Assembly (NCBI GenBank): GCA_028287225.1
Contig: JAQBPZ010000219.1
Coordinates: 1 to 12,606, forward strand
Origin: Gemmatimonadota bacterium
GTDB lineage: Bacteria > Gemmatimonadota > Gemmatimonadetes > Gemmatimonadales > Gemmatimonadaceae
Length of the DNA stretch: 12,606 nt
Reading direction: 5' to 3'
This document shows positions 1 through 6,299 of this stretch, piece after piece. Each line of letters begins with the position of its first letter. Within the stretch, counting starts at the first letter, position 1. Under the pieces are notes generated by a model, which was given only the letters and a program-made list of their open reading frames with translations, made no database searches and was not told the origin of the DNA. The position numbers were made by a program, and so were the translations under genes.

Positions 1-2
1 CG

Positions 3-248
3 GCAGCGGCAGCGCCCGAGCCGGCCCCCGCACCGCGAGTCTCCGCGCCGGCCGCTGAAGCGGACACCGCGCGAGGCGGTGGACGCAAGACCGCCGCGAA
101 GAAGGCTGCGCCGGCCAAGTCGGCGCCGCCGGCCAGGGTGGCCGCGGCGAAGAAGACCTCCGCGGCGAAGAAGGCTCCCGCCGCGAAGAAGTCCCCGGCT
201 GCGAAGAAGGTGCCTCGGGCGAAGAAGACCGCCCGAAGCGACGCATGA
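3..248 (+). CDS. C-terminal tail of a lysine/alanine-rich protein (5' partial)
   Basis: An open frame enters from the left edge and ends at TGA 246-248. The visible 81 residues start with an Ala/Pro-rich linker (PEPAPAPRVSAPAAEAD) and then become a basic tail with repeated AAKK units such as AAAKKTSAAKKAPAAKK. The DNA shows the same unit repeated, gcgaagaag. Such tails bind DNA non-specifically and are known on bacterial Ku proteins, topoisomerase I, HU fusions and histone H1-like proteins. The globular part lies outside the window, so the family cannot be named. The stop overlaps the start of the DNA glycosylase gene (ATGA at 245-248), implying translational coupling. A DNA-repair role such as Ku is a reasonable guess from that neighbour, but only a guess. 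Confidence 0.75.
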   Translation, partial: AAAAPEPAPAPRVSAPAAEADTARGGGRKTAAKKAAPAKSAPPARVAAAKKTSAAKKAPAAKKSPAAKKVPRAKKTARSDA

Positions 249-904
249 CGAAACGAGACGCCGCGCCCAGTGCGCGGCGTTCTCGTTTGGGGGCTCCCCT
301 CGCGCCGTCGTTCTACGACCGGCCGACGGAGCTGGTGGCGCGCGAGCTCCTCGGTGCCGTGCTGGAATGCACGACGCCCGAGGGGGTCACGCGCGGCCGC
401 ATCGTGGAGACCGAGGCGTACCTCGGCGACCACGACGACGCCTGCCATGCCGTGGCCGGCCTCACACGCCGCACGAAGGACCTGTTCGGCCCCCCGGGCA
501 TCTCGTACGTCTACTTCATCTACGGGATGTACTGGTGCTTCAACGCCGTCACGCGCGAGCGGGGCCACGGCTCCGCCGTGCTCGTGCGCGCCGTGCATCC
601 CACGGATGGACTGCCGCTCATGCACGCCCGCCGGCCGAAGGCGAAGCGCGAGCGCGACCTCACCAACGGGCCCGGCAAGCTCTGCCTGGCCATGGGCATC
701 GTGGGCGAGATGAGCGGCCGGTCGCTGCGCACGCCGCCCCTCATGATCCGCGCCGGCGAGCCCGTGGCCGACGACCAGGTGATCGTCACGCCGCGCATCG
801 GGATCACGCGGGCCGCCGACTGGCCGCTGCGTTACCTTGTGCGCGACGACCCGTTCGTGTCCGCGACACCGAAGCACTTTCAACAGAGGACATGGTCTCC
901 GTGA
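245..904 (+). CDS. 3-methyladenine DNA glycosylase, AAG/MPG family
   Basis: This 219-residue protein excises alkylated purines (3-methyladenine, hypoxanthine and related bases) to begin base-excision repair in the cytoplasm. The sequence shows the family hallmarks: RIVETEAYLG at 52-61, whose second Glu (E57) corresponds to the catalytic glutamate of human AAG; H68 in DACHAVAG; the YVYFIYGMYWCFN block at 88-100 with the tyrosines that intercalate and pack on the flipped base (Y93, Y96) and N100; and DLTNGPGKLCLAMGI at 138-152. Length matches bacterial members (about 200 residues). The ATG at 245 overlaps the stop of the lysine-rich gene before it, and the TGA at 902-904 overlaps the GTG start of the dipeptidase, so the three genes look translationally coupled. 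No key residue is missing. Confidence 0.95.
   Translation: MTKRDAAPSARRSRLGAPLAPSFYDRPTELVARELLGAVLECTTPEGVTRGRIVETEAYLGDHDDACHAVAGLTRRTKDLFGPPGISYVYFIYGMYWCFNAVTRERGHGSAVLVRAVHPTDGLPLMHARRPKAKRERDLTNGPGKLCLAMGIVGEMSGRSLRTPPLMIRAGEPVADDQVIVTPRIGITRAADWPLRYLVRDDPFVSATPKHFQQRTWSP
885..890 (+). promoter_or_regulatory. Ribosome binding site deciding the dipeptidase start
   Basis: AGAGGA lies inside the end of the glycosylase gene. It is 10 bases before GTG 901 but only one base before ATG 892, which is too close for initiation. This favours the GTG, which also overlaps the preceding TGA in the form GTGA. Confidence 0.55.
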
Positions 905-2151
905 CGCGCCGCTCCGTGCTCGCAACCCTTCTCCTCGCGGGCGCCTGCGCCGGCCCGCGAACGACACCCACTCCCGACGTGATGGGAATTCCAGTCGTGA
1001 GCGCGCACGCCGCGCGCCTGTATCGTGACGCGTTCGTGATCGACACGCACAACGACATGCCCACCAGGATGCTCGACGACGCGTACGACGCGAGCGTGCG
1101 GCATCCGGCGGGCTTCGGCCGGGGCGAGGGCAACACCGACCTGCCCCGTCTCATGGAATCCGGGATGACGGCCGAGTTCCTCTCGGCGTGGGTCGACGCG
1201 CCGTACGCACGCCGGCGCGGCGATTCGTTCGCCCGCGCGGTGCGCTACGTGGAGGCCATCCGCGAGTTCACCGCGAAGCATCCGGGCCAGCTGCGGTTCG
1301 CGACCACCGCGGCGGACGTCCGCGCGGCGAAGCGGGAGGGCAAGGTGGCCATCTTCATCGGCCTCGAAGGCGGCCATGCCATCGAAGGCTCGGTGGAGGG
1401 CCTGCGCGATCTGTACGCGCGCGGCGTGCGCTACATGACGCTCACCTGGAACAACGGGAACAGCTGGGCCGGATCGTCCATCGGCGCGGGCGGCACGCGC
1501 AAGGGCGGCCTCACCCCCTTCGGGCGCGACGTCATCCAGGAGATGAACCGGCTGGGCATGCTCGTGGACCTGTCCCACGTGTCCGACAGCACCTTCTTCG
1601 ACGCGCTCGCCGTCACCACCGTTCCGGTCATCGCCTCGCACTCCAGCGCCCGCGCCATCAACGACGTGCCGCGCAACCTGAGCGACGCCCAGCTTCGCGC
1701 CATCGCGAAGAACGGCGGCGTGGTGAACGTGAACTTCTACTCGCGCTTTCTCGATCCGGCGTTCCGCGCCCGCGCCGAGGAAGTGGACCGGGCGATCGCC
1801 CGCGAGCGCCGCGCACTGCCCGCCGGTACCGATTCCGCCGCGGCGCGCACCCGCCTTGGCGCGATGCGGGACTCCCTGATGGCGCGCATCCCGCCCACGC
1901 CCTTCGCCGTGCTCATCGACCACTTCGACCACATCGCGAAGGTCGCTGGCGTGGACCACGTCGGCATCGGCAGCGACTTCGACGGCGTCACCGCGCTGCC
2001 GGTAGGGATGGAGGACGTCACGGCGCTGCCGCGCATCGCGCAGGCCCTCATCGACCGCGGCTATTCGGACGACGACATCCGGAAGATGCTCGGCGGCAAC
2101 ATGATGCGCGTCATGACCCAGGTGCTCGACCGGCAGGCGGCGCTGCCCTGA
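901..2151 (+). CDS. Exported membrane dipeptidase, peptidase family M19
   Basis: This 416-residue zinc dipeptidase of the renal dipeptidase (amidohydrolase-fold) family should hydrolyse dipeptides, including D-amino-acid-containing ones. The binuclear metal ligands are visible: H50-x-D52 in IDTHNDMP, bridging E156 in GLEGGHAIEG, H226 in DLSHVSD and H247 in ASHSSARAI (the 21-residue spacing seen in the human enzyme), plus D359 in GIGSDFDG. The N-terminus TRRSVLATLLLAGACAG is a signal sequence with a twin-arginine flavour. C16 could be lipidated, but the preceding AGA is a poor lipobox. Activity is therefore expected in the periplasm or at the membrane. GTG 901 is preferred over ATG 892 because of ribosome-binding-site spacing; the difference is three residues. 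The gene is coupled to the DNA glycosylase, an odd functional partner. Confidence 0.93.
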   Translation: MTRRSVLATLLLAGACAGPRTTPTPDVMGIPVVSAHAARLYRDAFVIDTHNDMPTRMLDDAYDASVRHPAGFGRGEGNTDLPRLMESGMTAEFLSAWVDAPYARRRGDSFARAVRYVEAIREFTAKHPGQLRFATTAADVRAAKREGKVAIFIGLEGGHAIEGSVEGLRDLYARGVRYMTLTWNNGNSWAGSSIGAGGTRKGGLTPFGRDVIQEMNRLGMLVDLSHVSDSTFFDALAVTTVPVIASHSSARAINDVPRNLSDAQLRAIAKNGGVVNVNFYSRFLDPAFRARAEEVDRAIARERRALPAGTDSAAARTRLGAMRDSLMARIPPTPFAVLIDHFDHIAKVAGVDHVGIGSDFDGVTALPVGMEDVTALPRIAQALIDRGYSDDDIRKMLGGNMMRVMTQVLDRQAALP

Positions 2152-2168
2152 CGGCGAGGGACCGATGC

Positions 2169-2206
2169 ACGAAGGGCCGCGCGGCGTGTGCCGCGCGGCC
2201 CTTCGT
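2169..2206. terminator. Bidirectional hairpin terminator between convergent genes
   Basis: A perfect 17-bp stem (2169-2185 with 2190-2206) and a GTGT loop sits between the dipeptidase stop at 2151 and the stop of the minus-strand gene at 2223. There is no long T-run on either side, so it may act through stem strength alone or with a factor. Confidence 0.7.
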
Positions 2207-2222
2207 CGTCATGCGGTGTGCG

Positions 2223-2888
2223 TCAGCGCGCCCGGTCGATCGACGAGCCGACGTTGTAGCGGATGCCGCCCTCGAGCGAGAAGAGCAGCGAGTGGCCGCC
2301 ACGGTGCAGGAAGTAGTCCGTCTGCGGGGCGGCCGTGGCCTGGCCGAACACCGAGAAGCGGGGCATCCGGAGCTGCACGCCGCCGATGGCGAGGGGGGAG
2401 AAGGTCGAGCGCTTGGTCTGCACGCTGTCCAGCGCGGCCGCGGGGCGCGACGACGTGGCCGTGCCGCCCTGCATGGAGGCCGACGCGATCTGGGTGAAGG
2501 TCACGCCAAGGCCGAAGTACGGGTGGAGCGTCGGCGACTGCATCGGGAAGAACATGCCCGCCACGTTGACGCGGCGCAGGTTCTCCAGGTCGACGAAGTG
2601 CTCGAAGCTCTGGTTCGACGGACTGCGATCGGTGAAGGACCCGAGGGTCGAGAAGAACGACTCGTCGTACGAGACGTAGAGTCCGCCCTTCGTCCGTGTG
2701 ATCACCCAGTCGGCGCCGATCATCGGCGCGACCGCCTTGTCCGCAGAGGCGGACGAGTAGACCAGCCCGCCGCCCTTCAGCCCCCAGAACCAGGCGTCTT
2801 TGAACTGTCGCCCTTCCTGCGCCGCCAGTGGCTGGGTGAGCAGTGCGGCGAAGGCGGAGGCAGCCGCCAGGACTCGGAGGAGTCGCAT
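2223..2888 (-). CDS. Secreted beta-rich protein, probable outer-membrane beta-barrel
   Basis: The 221-residue product begins with a clear Sec signal peptide (MRLLRVLAAASAFAALLTQPLAAQ; likely cleavage after A23). The rest is rich in alternating hydrophobic/polar stretches with Gly and aromatics: WFWGLKGGGLVYSS, GLYVSYDESFFSTL, LHPYFGLGVTFTQIAS, RFSVFGQATAA and LLFSLEGGIRYNVG near the end. This pattern is typical of small OmpA/OmpW-like barrels or outer-membrane-beta-barrel domains. No catalytic motif or named family could be recognised. ATG 2888 is preceded by a GAGG about 11 bases upstream, a long but usable spacing. It is convergent with the dipeptidase across a strong hairpin and divergent from the HIRAN-like gene across 183 bp that must carry both promoters; no convincing promoter boxes were seen there. 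Confidence 0.8.
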   Translation of the reverse strand: MRLLRVLAAASAFAALLTQPLAAQEGRQFKDAWFWGLKGGGLVYSSASADKAVAPMIGADWVITRTKGGLYVSYDESFFSTLGSFTDRSPSNQSFEHFVDLENLRRVNVAGMFFPMQSPTLHPYFGLGVTFTQIASASMQGGTATSSRPAAALDSVQTKRSTFSPLAIGGVQLRMPRFSVFGQATAAPQTDYFLHRGGHSLLFSLEGGIRYNVGSSIDRAR

Positions 2889-3071
2889 ATGTCAGGAAAC
2901 CTCGAATGGTGAGATCGTGACCGGCAACCGACCGCGGTTCCCGGCTCTGGTCTGGGACGAAGTGAACGGGCCAAGAGTCACGAACGAGGACCCCGGTGGA
3001 ACGCCGGGTGCACTGACCGGAAGGGGTGCTCCGCATTCCGCGGGGCGCCGTTCTCGCGCCGGAGGTGCCAC

Positions 3072-3440
3072 GTGTCGTCCGTCCTGCCCGACGCCGCCCG
3101 CTTCGAGACACCGGTGTACGGCACCATCTTCGCCGAGCGCGCCACCGTCGTCCGCCGGCTGCACGAAGGTGATGCGCTGATCCTCGTCCCCGACCCGCCG
3201 GGCATCGAGCCGGCGCTCCCGGAGCCCCTGCCTCCCGAGCTGGCGGTCGTGGAGGAGCCCAAGGTCTGGGTCCACGCCCAGGGTGGGGACGTCGTGGGCC
3301 ACCTGTCCCCGGACATCAACAGGTGGCTGGTTCCCCGGATGCTCGACGGCGCGCGCTACACCGCGGCCGTGCAGGCAGTGGGCGATGCCGGGAGCGCCAG
3401 CTGGCGCCGCCTCACGATCCTGGTGCGGAAGCTGGAATAG
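3072..3440 (+). CDS. Small protein resembling a stand-alone HIRAN domain
   Basis: This 122-residue protein starts at a GTG with a good ribosome binding site (GGAGG at 3061-3065, six bases before). Its layout resembles the HIRAN domain: an N-terminal strand region FETPVYGTIF, then VVRRLHEGDALILVPDPPG at about 26-44, and a C-terminal block with VWVHAQGGDVVGHLSPDINRW followed by LVPRMLDGARYTAAVQAV (about 65-102). HIRAN domains bind single-stranded DNA ends in HLTF and accompany helicases and nucleases in bacteria. The usual loop with an Asn/Asp pair (NPxDxxA) is replaced here by a Pro/Glu-rich insert (about 45-63), so ssDNA-end binding may be altered or lost. The match is by eye only. It ends 20 bp from the convergent kbl stop. 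Confidence 0.55.
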   Translation: MSSVLPDAARFETPVYGTIFAERATVVRRLHEGDALILVPDPPGIEPALPEPLPPELAVVEEPKVWVHAQGGDVVGHLSPDINRWLVPRMLDGARYTAAVQAVGDAGSASWRRLTILVRKLE

Positions 3441-3460
3441 CCGGCCGGCCCCCCCCGCTC

Positions 3461-4660
3461 CTAGATCAGCTTCAGCTGCTTCCCCACCTTGATGAAGGCC
3501 CGCACCGCGAAGTCCAGGTCGTCGCGCGTGTGCGCGGCCGACACCTGGCACCGCACCCGCGCCTGACCCTGCGGCACCACCGGGAAGCCGAACCCGGTCA
3601 CGAACACCCCTTCGTCGAGCAGCAGGTCGCTCATCTGGATCGCCGCCGACGTCTCGCCCACGATGATCGGGATGATCGGCGTCTCACCCGCCAGCGGCGA
3701 GAAGCCCGCCTCGATGATGCGCTCCCGGAAATACCGCGCGTTGTCGCGCAGGGCCTGCACCCGCTCGGGATGCTGCTCGATGAACTCCACCGCCGCCAGC
3801 GCGCTCGACGCGACCGTCGGTGGCAGCGCGTTGGAGAACAGCTGCGGCCGCGAGCGCTGCGTCAGGTAGTCGCACAGCGCCGCCGAGCCGGCCACGAAGC
3901 CGCCGGCTGCCCCACCCAGCGCCTTCCCGAGTGTCGAGGTGATCACGTCGATCTCCCCGAGCAGTCCGAAGTGCTCGGCCGTGCCTCGGCCCGTCGTGCC
4001 GAGGACGCCGGTGGCGTGCGAGTCGTCGATCACGAGCACCGCGTCGTGGTCGCGGCAGATCTGCACGAGGTCGGGCAGCGGGGCGATCGACCCCTCCATG
4101 GAGAACACGCCGTCGCTCCACACGATGCGCCGCTTCGAGCCCCGGGCGCCCGCCAGCTTCTCGCGCAGGTCATCCAGGTCCGCGTGCTTGTACACCGCGG
4201 TCTGGCACTTCGTGATCGACTTGGCCAGTCGGATCGAGTCGATGATCGACGCGTGGTTGAGCGCGTCCGACACCACGAAGTCGCCCTCCTCCACCACCGT
4301 CGCCGTGAACCCCTCGTTCGCGTTCCAGGCCGAGACGTACGACATGGACGCCTCGGTGCCGACGAACCGGGCACAGGCCTCCTCCAGCTCGCGATGCACG
4401 GTGAACGTCCCGCAGATGAAGCGGACGCTTCCCGTGCCGGCGCCGAAGCGCTCCAGCCCCTCGATCCCCGCCTCCACCACCGCCGGCTCGTTGGCCAGGC
4501 CGAGGTAGTTGTTCGATGAAAGGATCACGACCTCGCCGCGTCCTTCCATCTGCACCCGCGCGCCCTGCGGGGAGTCGAGGTAGTTCAGTCGCTTGTACAC
4601 GCGGTCGTCGCGCAGCTGCTGGAGCTTGGCTTCGAGACCGGCGGTGAAGTTGGTGTTCAT
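3461..4660 (-). CDS. kbl: Glycine C-acetyltransferase (2-amino-3-ketobutyrate CoA ligase)
   Basis: This PLP enzyme of the alpha-oxoamine synthase family cleaves 2-amino-3-ketobutyrate with CoA to glycine and acetyl-CoA, the second step of threonine degradation. Family features seen: SSNNYLGLANEP at 48-59, GAGTGSVRFICGTFTVHREL at 73-92, the LNHASIIDSIR block with H136 that stacks on PLP, SDGVFSMEGSIAPL at 182-195, VIDDSHATGVLG with D212 and H215, and TSTLGKALGGAAGG with the Schiff-base lysine K246. The start chosen gives 399 residues, against 398 in E. coli. An in-frame ATG 25 codons upstream would add a Ser/Arg/Asp-rich extension not expected in the family. No strong ribosome binding site was seen before ATG 4660. 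It lies downstream of tdh on the same strand, after a 288-bp spacer. Confidence 0.95.
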   Translation of the reverse strand: MNTNFTAGLEAKLQQLRDDRVYKRLNYLDSPQGARVQMEGRGEVVILSSNNYLGLANEPAVVEAGIEGLERFGAGTGSVRFICGTFTVHRELEEACARFVGTEASMSYVSAWNANEGFTATVVEEGDFVVSDALNHASIIDSIRLAKSITKCQTAVYKHADLDDLREKLAGARGSKRRIVWSDGVFSMEGSIAPLPDLVQICRDHDAVLVIDDSHATGVLGTTGRGTAEHFGLLGEIDVITSTLGKALGGAAGGFVAGSAALCDYLTQRSRPQLFSNALPPTVASSALAAVEFIEQHPERVQALRDNARYFRERIIEAGFSPLAGETPIIPIIVGETSAAIQMSDLLLDEGVFVTGFGFPVVPQGQARVRCQVSAAHTRDDLDFAVRAFIKVGKQLKLI

Positions 4661-4860
4661 GGCTTGTCGGTTGAGAGAGCGGTCGTCAGGGTCGATGGAT
4701 GCGCCGCGGGACCGGTGCTGTTCAGGTGACTGCAATTCCCACGAATGGGAGGCGAATTCGTAGGATCGACTTCCTCGCTCGCAGCGCCGGATCGGGCTCC
4801 ATGAATGCTGCGCATGGCTGTGTCGTGGGAGACCCCCCGCAGGTCATGCTCTCGTCGCGA

Positions 4861-4882
4861 GAATTCGCTGCGAATTCGCTCG
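4861..4882. repeat. Tandem 11-bp repeat with EcoRI-like cores
   Basis: Two adjacent copies, GAATTCGCTGC and GAATTCGCTCG, differ at one position. The minus-strand reading contains the palindrome GCGAATTCGC. It lies in the tdh-kbl spacer. Confidence 0.6.
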
Positions 4883-4900
4883 CATCGCAGTTGCTCGGAA

Positions 4901-4946
4901 AGCACCAGCCCCGCGGCGCGAGGACCAGCACCAGCCCTGTGGCGCG
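4901..4946. repeat. Direct repeat just after the tdh stop
   Basis: Two 20-base copies (4901-4920 and 4927-4946) share 18 of 20 positions and begin AGCACCAGCC. The repeat period is 26 bases. The second copy ends two bases before the tdh stop codon, so both would lie in the 3' untranslated part of the tdh transcript. Confidence 0.7.
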
Positions 4947-4948
4947 GA

Positions 4949-5992
4949 TCAGGAGACCTCGAACACCACCTTGCCGGCGTCGCCGCCCTTGATCGCGGCG
5001 ATCGCCTCGTCGAACTGCTCGAGCGGGAAGCGGTGGGTGATCACGGGCGTGGGGTCGAACTGTCCCGAACGCAGGAACTGGGTCATCTGGATCCACGTGT
5101 CGTACATCTTCCGGCCGACGACGCCGTACACGGTGACCCCCTTGAAGATGATCTCGGTCGCGAAGTCCACCTCCATCGCCTTGGCGGGGATGCCGAGCAT
5201 CTGCACCCGTCCTCCCACCCGCACCAGGCCGAAGGCCTGATGGATGGCGGCCGGCACGCCGGACATCTCGAGCACGACGTCCACGCCCAGGCCGTTCGTC
5301 GCGTCCTTCACGGCACGCGCGGCCTCCTGCGGGGTGACCGCGTCGTGCGCGCCCATCGTGCGGGCCAGGGCGAGGCGGGTCGGGTTCACGTCGCTCGCGA
5401 TGATGCGCGACGCGCCCGCCGCCTTGCAGATTCCTACGGCGAAGATGCCGATCGGCCCGCAGCCGGTCACGAGCACCGTCTTGCCCGGCAGCTCCGTGCC
5501 GGCGAGCGCGGTGTGGAAGGCGTTGCCCATCGGGTCGTGGATCCCGCCGATCTCGTACGACACCGAGTCGTCCAGGTGCCACACGTTCGTCGCCGGCATG
5601 GCGATGTAGTCGGCGAAGCAGCCGTCGCGGTCCACGCCGATGATGCGGGTGTTCGGACAGACGTGCGCATTGCCCGTGCGGCACAGGTGGCAGCGGCCGC
5701 AGACGATGTGGCCCTCGGCGGTCACCCGGTCGCCCTCCTTCACGTCGGTCACGAGGCGCCCGACCTCGGTGACCTCGCCGGCGAACTCGTGCCCCACGGT
5801 GAAGGGCGGACGGCAGCGCCCCTGCGCCCACGCATCCCACTCGTAGATGTGGACGTCCGTCCCGCACACACCGGTGCGGCGGACCTGAATCAGGACTTCG
5901 TCGTCGCGGATCTTCGGCGTCGGCACGTCACGCAGCTCGAACCCGGGACCAGCACTCGCCTTCACCAGCGCTCTCACGTGCGCCTCGCTCAT
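4949..5992 (-). CDS. tdh: L-threonine 3-dehydrogenase, zinc-dependent
   Basis: This 347-residue medium-chain NAD-dependent dehydrogenase oxidises L-threonine to 2-amino-3-ketobutyrate, the substrate of Kbl encoded downstream. Visible features: catalytic zinc site C43 in RTGVCGTDVH with H68 and E69 in VGHEFAGEV; structural zinc cysteines C98, C101, C104 and C112 in VCGRCHLCRTGNAHVC; HDPMGNAFHTAL at 152-163; the nucleotide-binding turn TGCGPIG at 176-182; and D201 at the end of the second Rossmann strand (IIASDVNP), as expected for NAD preference. All metal ligands are offset by five from the E. coli enzyme, whose length is 341. ATG 5992 has only a weak upstream purine stretch. The gene is divergent from tldD across a 307-bp region. 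Confidence 0.96.
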   Translation of the reverse strand: MSEAHVRALVKASAGPGFELRDVPTPKIRDDEVLIQVRRTGVCGTDVHIYEWDAWAQGRCRPPFTVGHEFAGEVTEVGRLVTDVKEGDRVTAEGHIVCGRCHLCRTGNAHVCPNTRIIGVDRDGCFADYIAMPATNVWHLDDSVSYEIGGIHDPMGNAFHTALAGTELPGKTVLVTGCGPIGIFAVGICKAAGASRIIASDVNPTRLALARTMGAHDAVTPQEAARAVKDATNGLGVDVVLEMSGVPAAIHQAFGLVRVGGRVQMLGIPAKAMEVDFATEIIFKGVTVYGVVGRKMYDTWIQMTQFLRSGQFDPTPVITHRFPLEQFDEAIAAIKGGDAGKVVFEVS

Positions 5993-6197
5993 TCTCGGGT
6001 ATTGGGTGCCGCGACTCTCTCGCGGCGCTGGTGAAGTCTCGCGGGTGCGCCATGGTGATGGAAGGGCGCGCGTGACGGGCTGATGAACACGTCGCGCGAC
6101 GGATGCCTGCGCGCTCCACCCGACGCGCCGACGCGCCTACCGCCTCGACGTTCCTCGTTTCTCGCGCACTGTTCAATGAGACGCGCACGATTCACTA

Positions 6198-6226
6198 TTG
6201 CGTGCGATTTCGCACGTTCCTATATT
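6198..6226 (+). promoter_or_regulatory. Sigma-70-type promoter upstream of tldD
   Basis: TTGCGT (-35, 6198-6203) and TATATT (-10, 6221-6226) are separated by exactly 17 bases. The -10 matches five of six consensus positions; the -35 matches three, including TTG. Transcription would start near 6233, giving a leader of about 67 bases before the tldD GTG. The local AT-richness supports it. Confidence 0.65.
6201..6216. promoter_or_regulatory. Palindromic operator inside the promoter spacer
   Basis: CGTGCGA-TT-TCGCACG is a perfect 7-bp inverted repeat with a two-base centre. It overlaps the end of the -35 box and most of the spacer. A dimeric regulator bound here would block or remodel RNA polymerase, so it is a candidate repressor or MerR-type site for the tldD-tldE unit. 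The regulator is not encoded in the window as far as can be seen. Confidence 0.55.
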
Positions 6227-6299
6227 CGCGCAAGATGCACTTTATGACGCGTCGCTCGTCCGGGCGCGCGTCGCAGGTCACGAATCGCGAGGGTAGTGC

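Larger units (their letters stand above)
4661..4948. other. tdh-kbl spacer without a convincing gene
   Basis: This 288-bp gap separates two genes of one short pathway that are usually adjacent. Its base composition is visibly lower in GC than the neighbours in places, with three GAATTC sites at 4754, 4861 and 4872. It contains a small perfect hairpin (TCCCA, loop CGAA, TGGGA; 4737-4750), a tandem 11-bp repeat and a 26-bp-period direct repeat. Open frames here are short, low-complexity and lack a ribosome binding site. It may hold a separate kbl promoter or a processed RNA, but no boxes are clear. Confidence 0.5.
5993..6299. other. Divergent intergenic region between tdh and tldD
   Basis: This 307-bp region has no convincing gene. 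Two short minus-strand open frames cross into the tdh start but are Arg-rich and lack support. The right half carries a recognisable promoter for the tldD side. No equally good promoter was seen for tdh. An AT-richer patch at about 6166-6245 stands out from the GC-rich background and is the likely regulatory centre. Confidence 0.6.

Noticed and set aside
79..900. Upstream extension of the dipeptidase frame (690 residues in total)
   Set aside because: The added part is Arg/Pro/His-rich shadow coding over the lysine-rich tail and glycosylase genes; the real start is at the signal peptide.
2889..3071. Promoters in the divergent spacer between the barrel and HIRAN-like genes
   Set aside because: Both genes need promoters here, but no -35/-10 pair with good spacing was convincing on either strand.
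2209..3111. Minus-strand 300-residue open frame
   Set aside because: Arg/Gly/Pro-rich shadow of the secreted barrel gene, which has a signal peptide and protein-like composition in another frame.
3323..4519. Plus-strand 398-residue open frame
   Set aside because: Antisense shadow of kbl, with composition dominated by Arg, His and Ala and no motif.
4661..4735. N-terminal extension of kbl to 424 residues
   Set aside because: The extra 25 residues are not expected in the family and start without a ribosome binding site; ATG 4660 gives the standard length.
4657..4905. 82-residue minus-strand frame in the tdh-kbl spacer
   Set aside because: Overlaps the kbl start, mixed third positions, no ribosome binding site, and no recognisable protein features.
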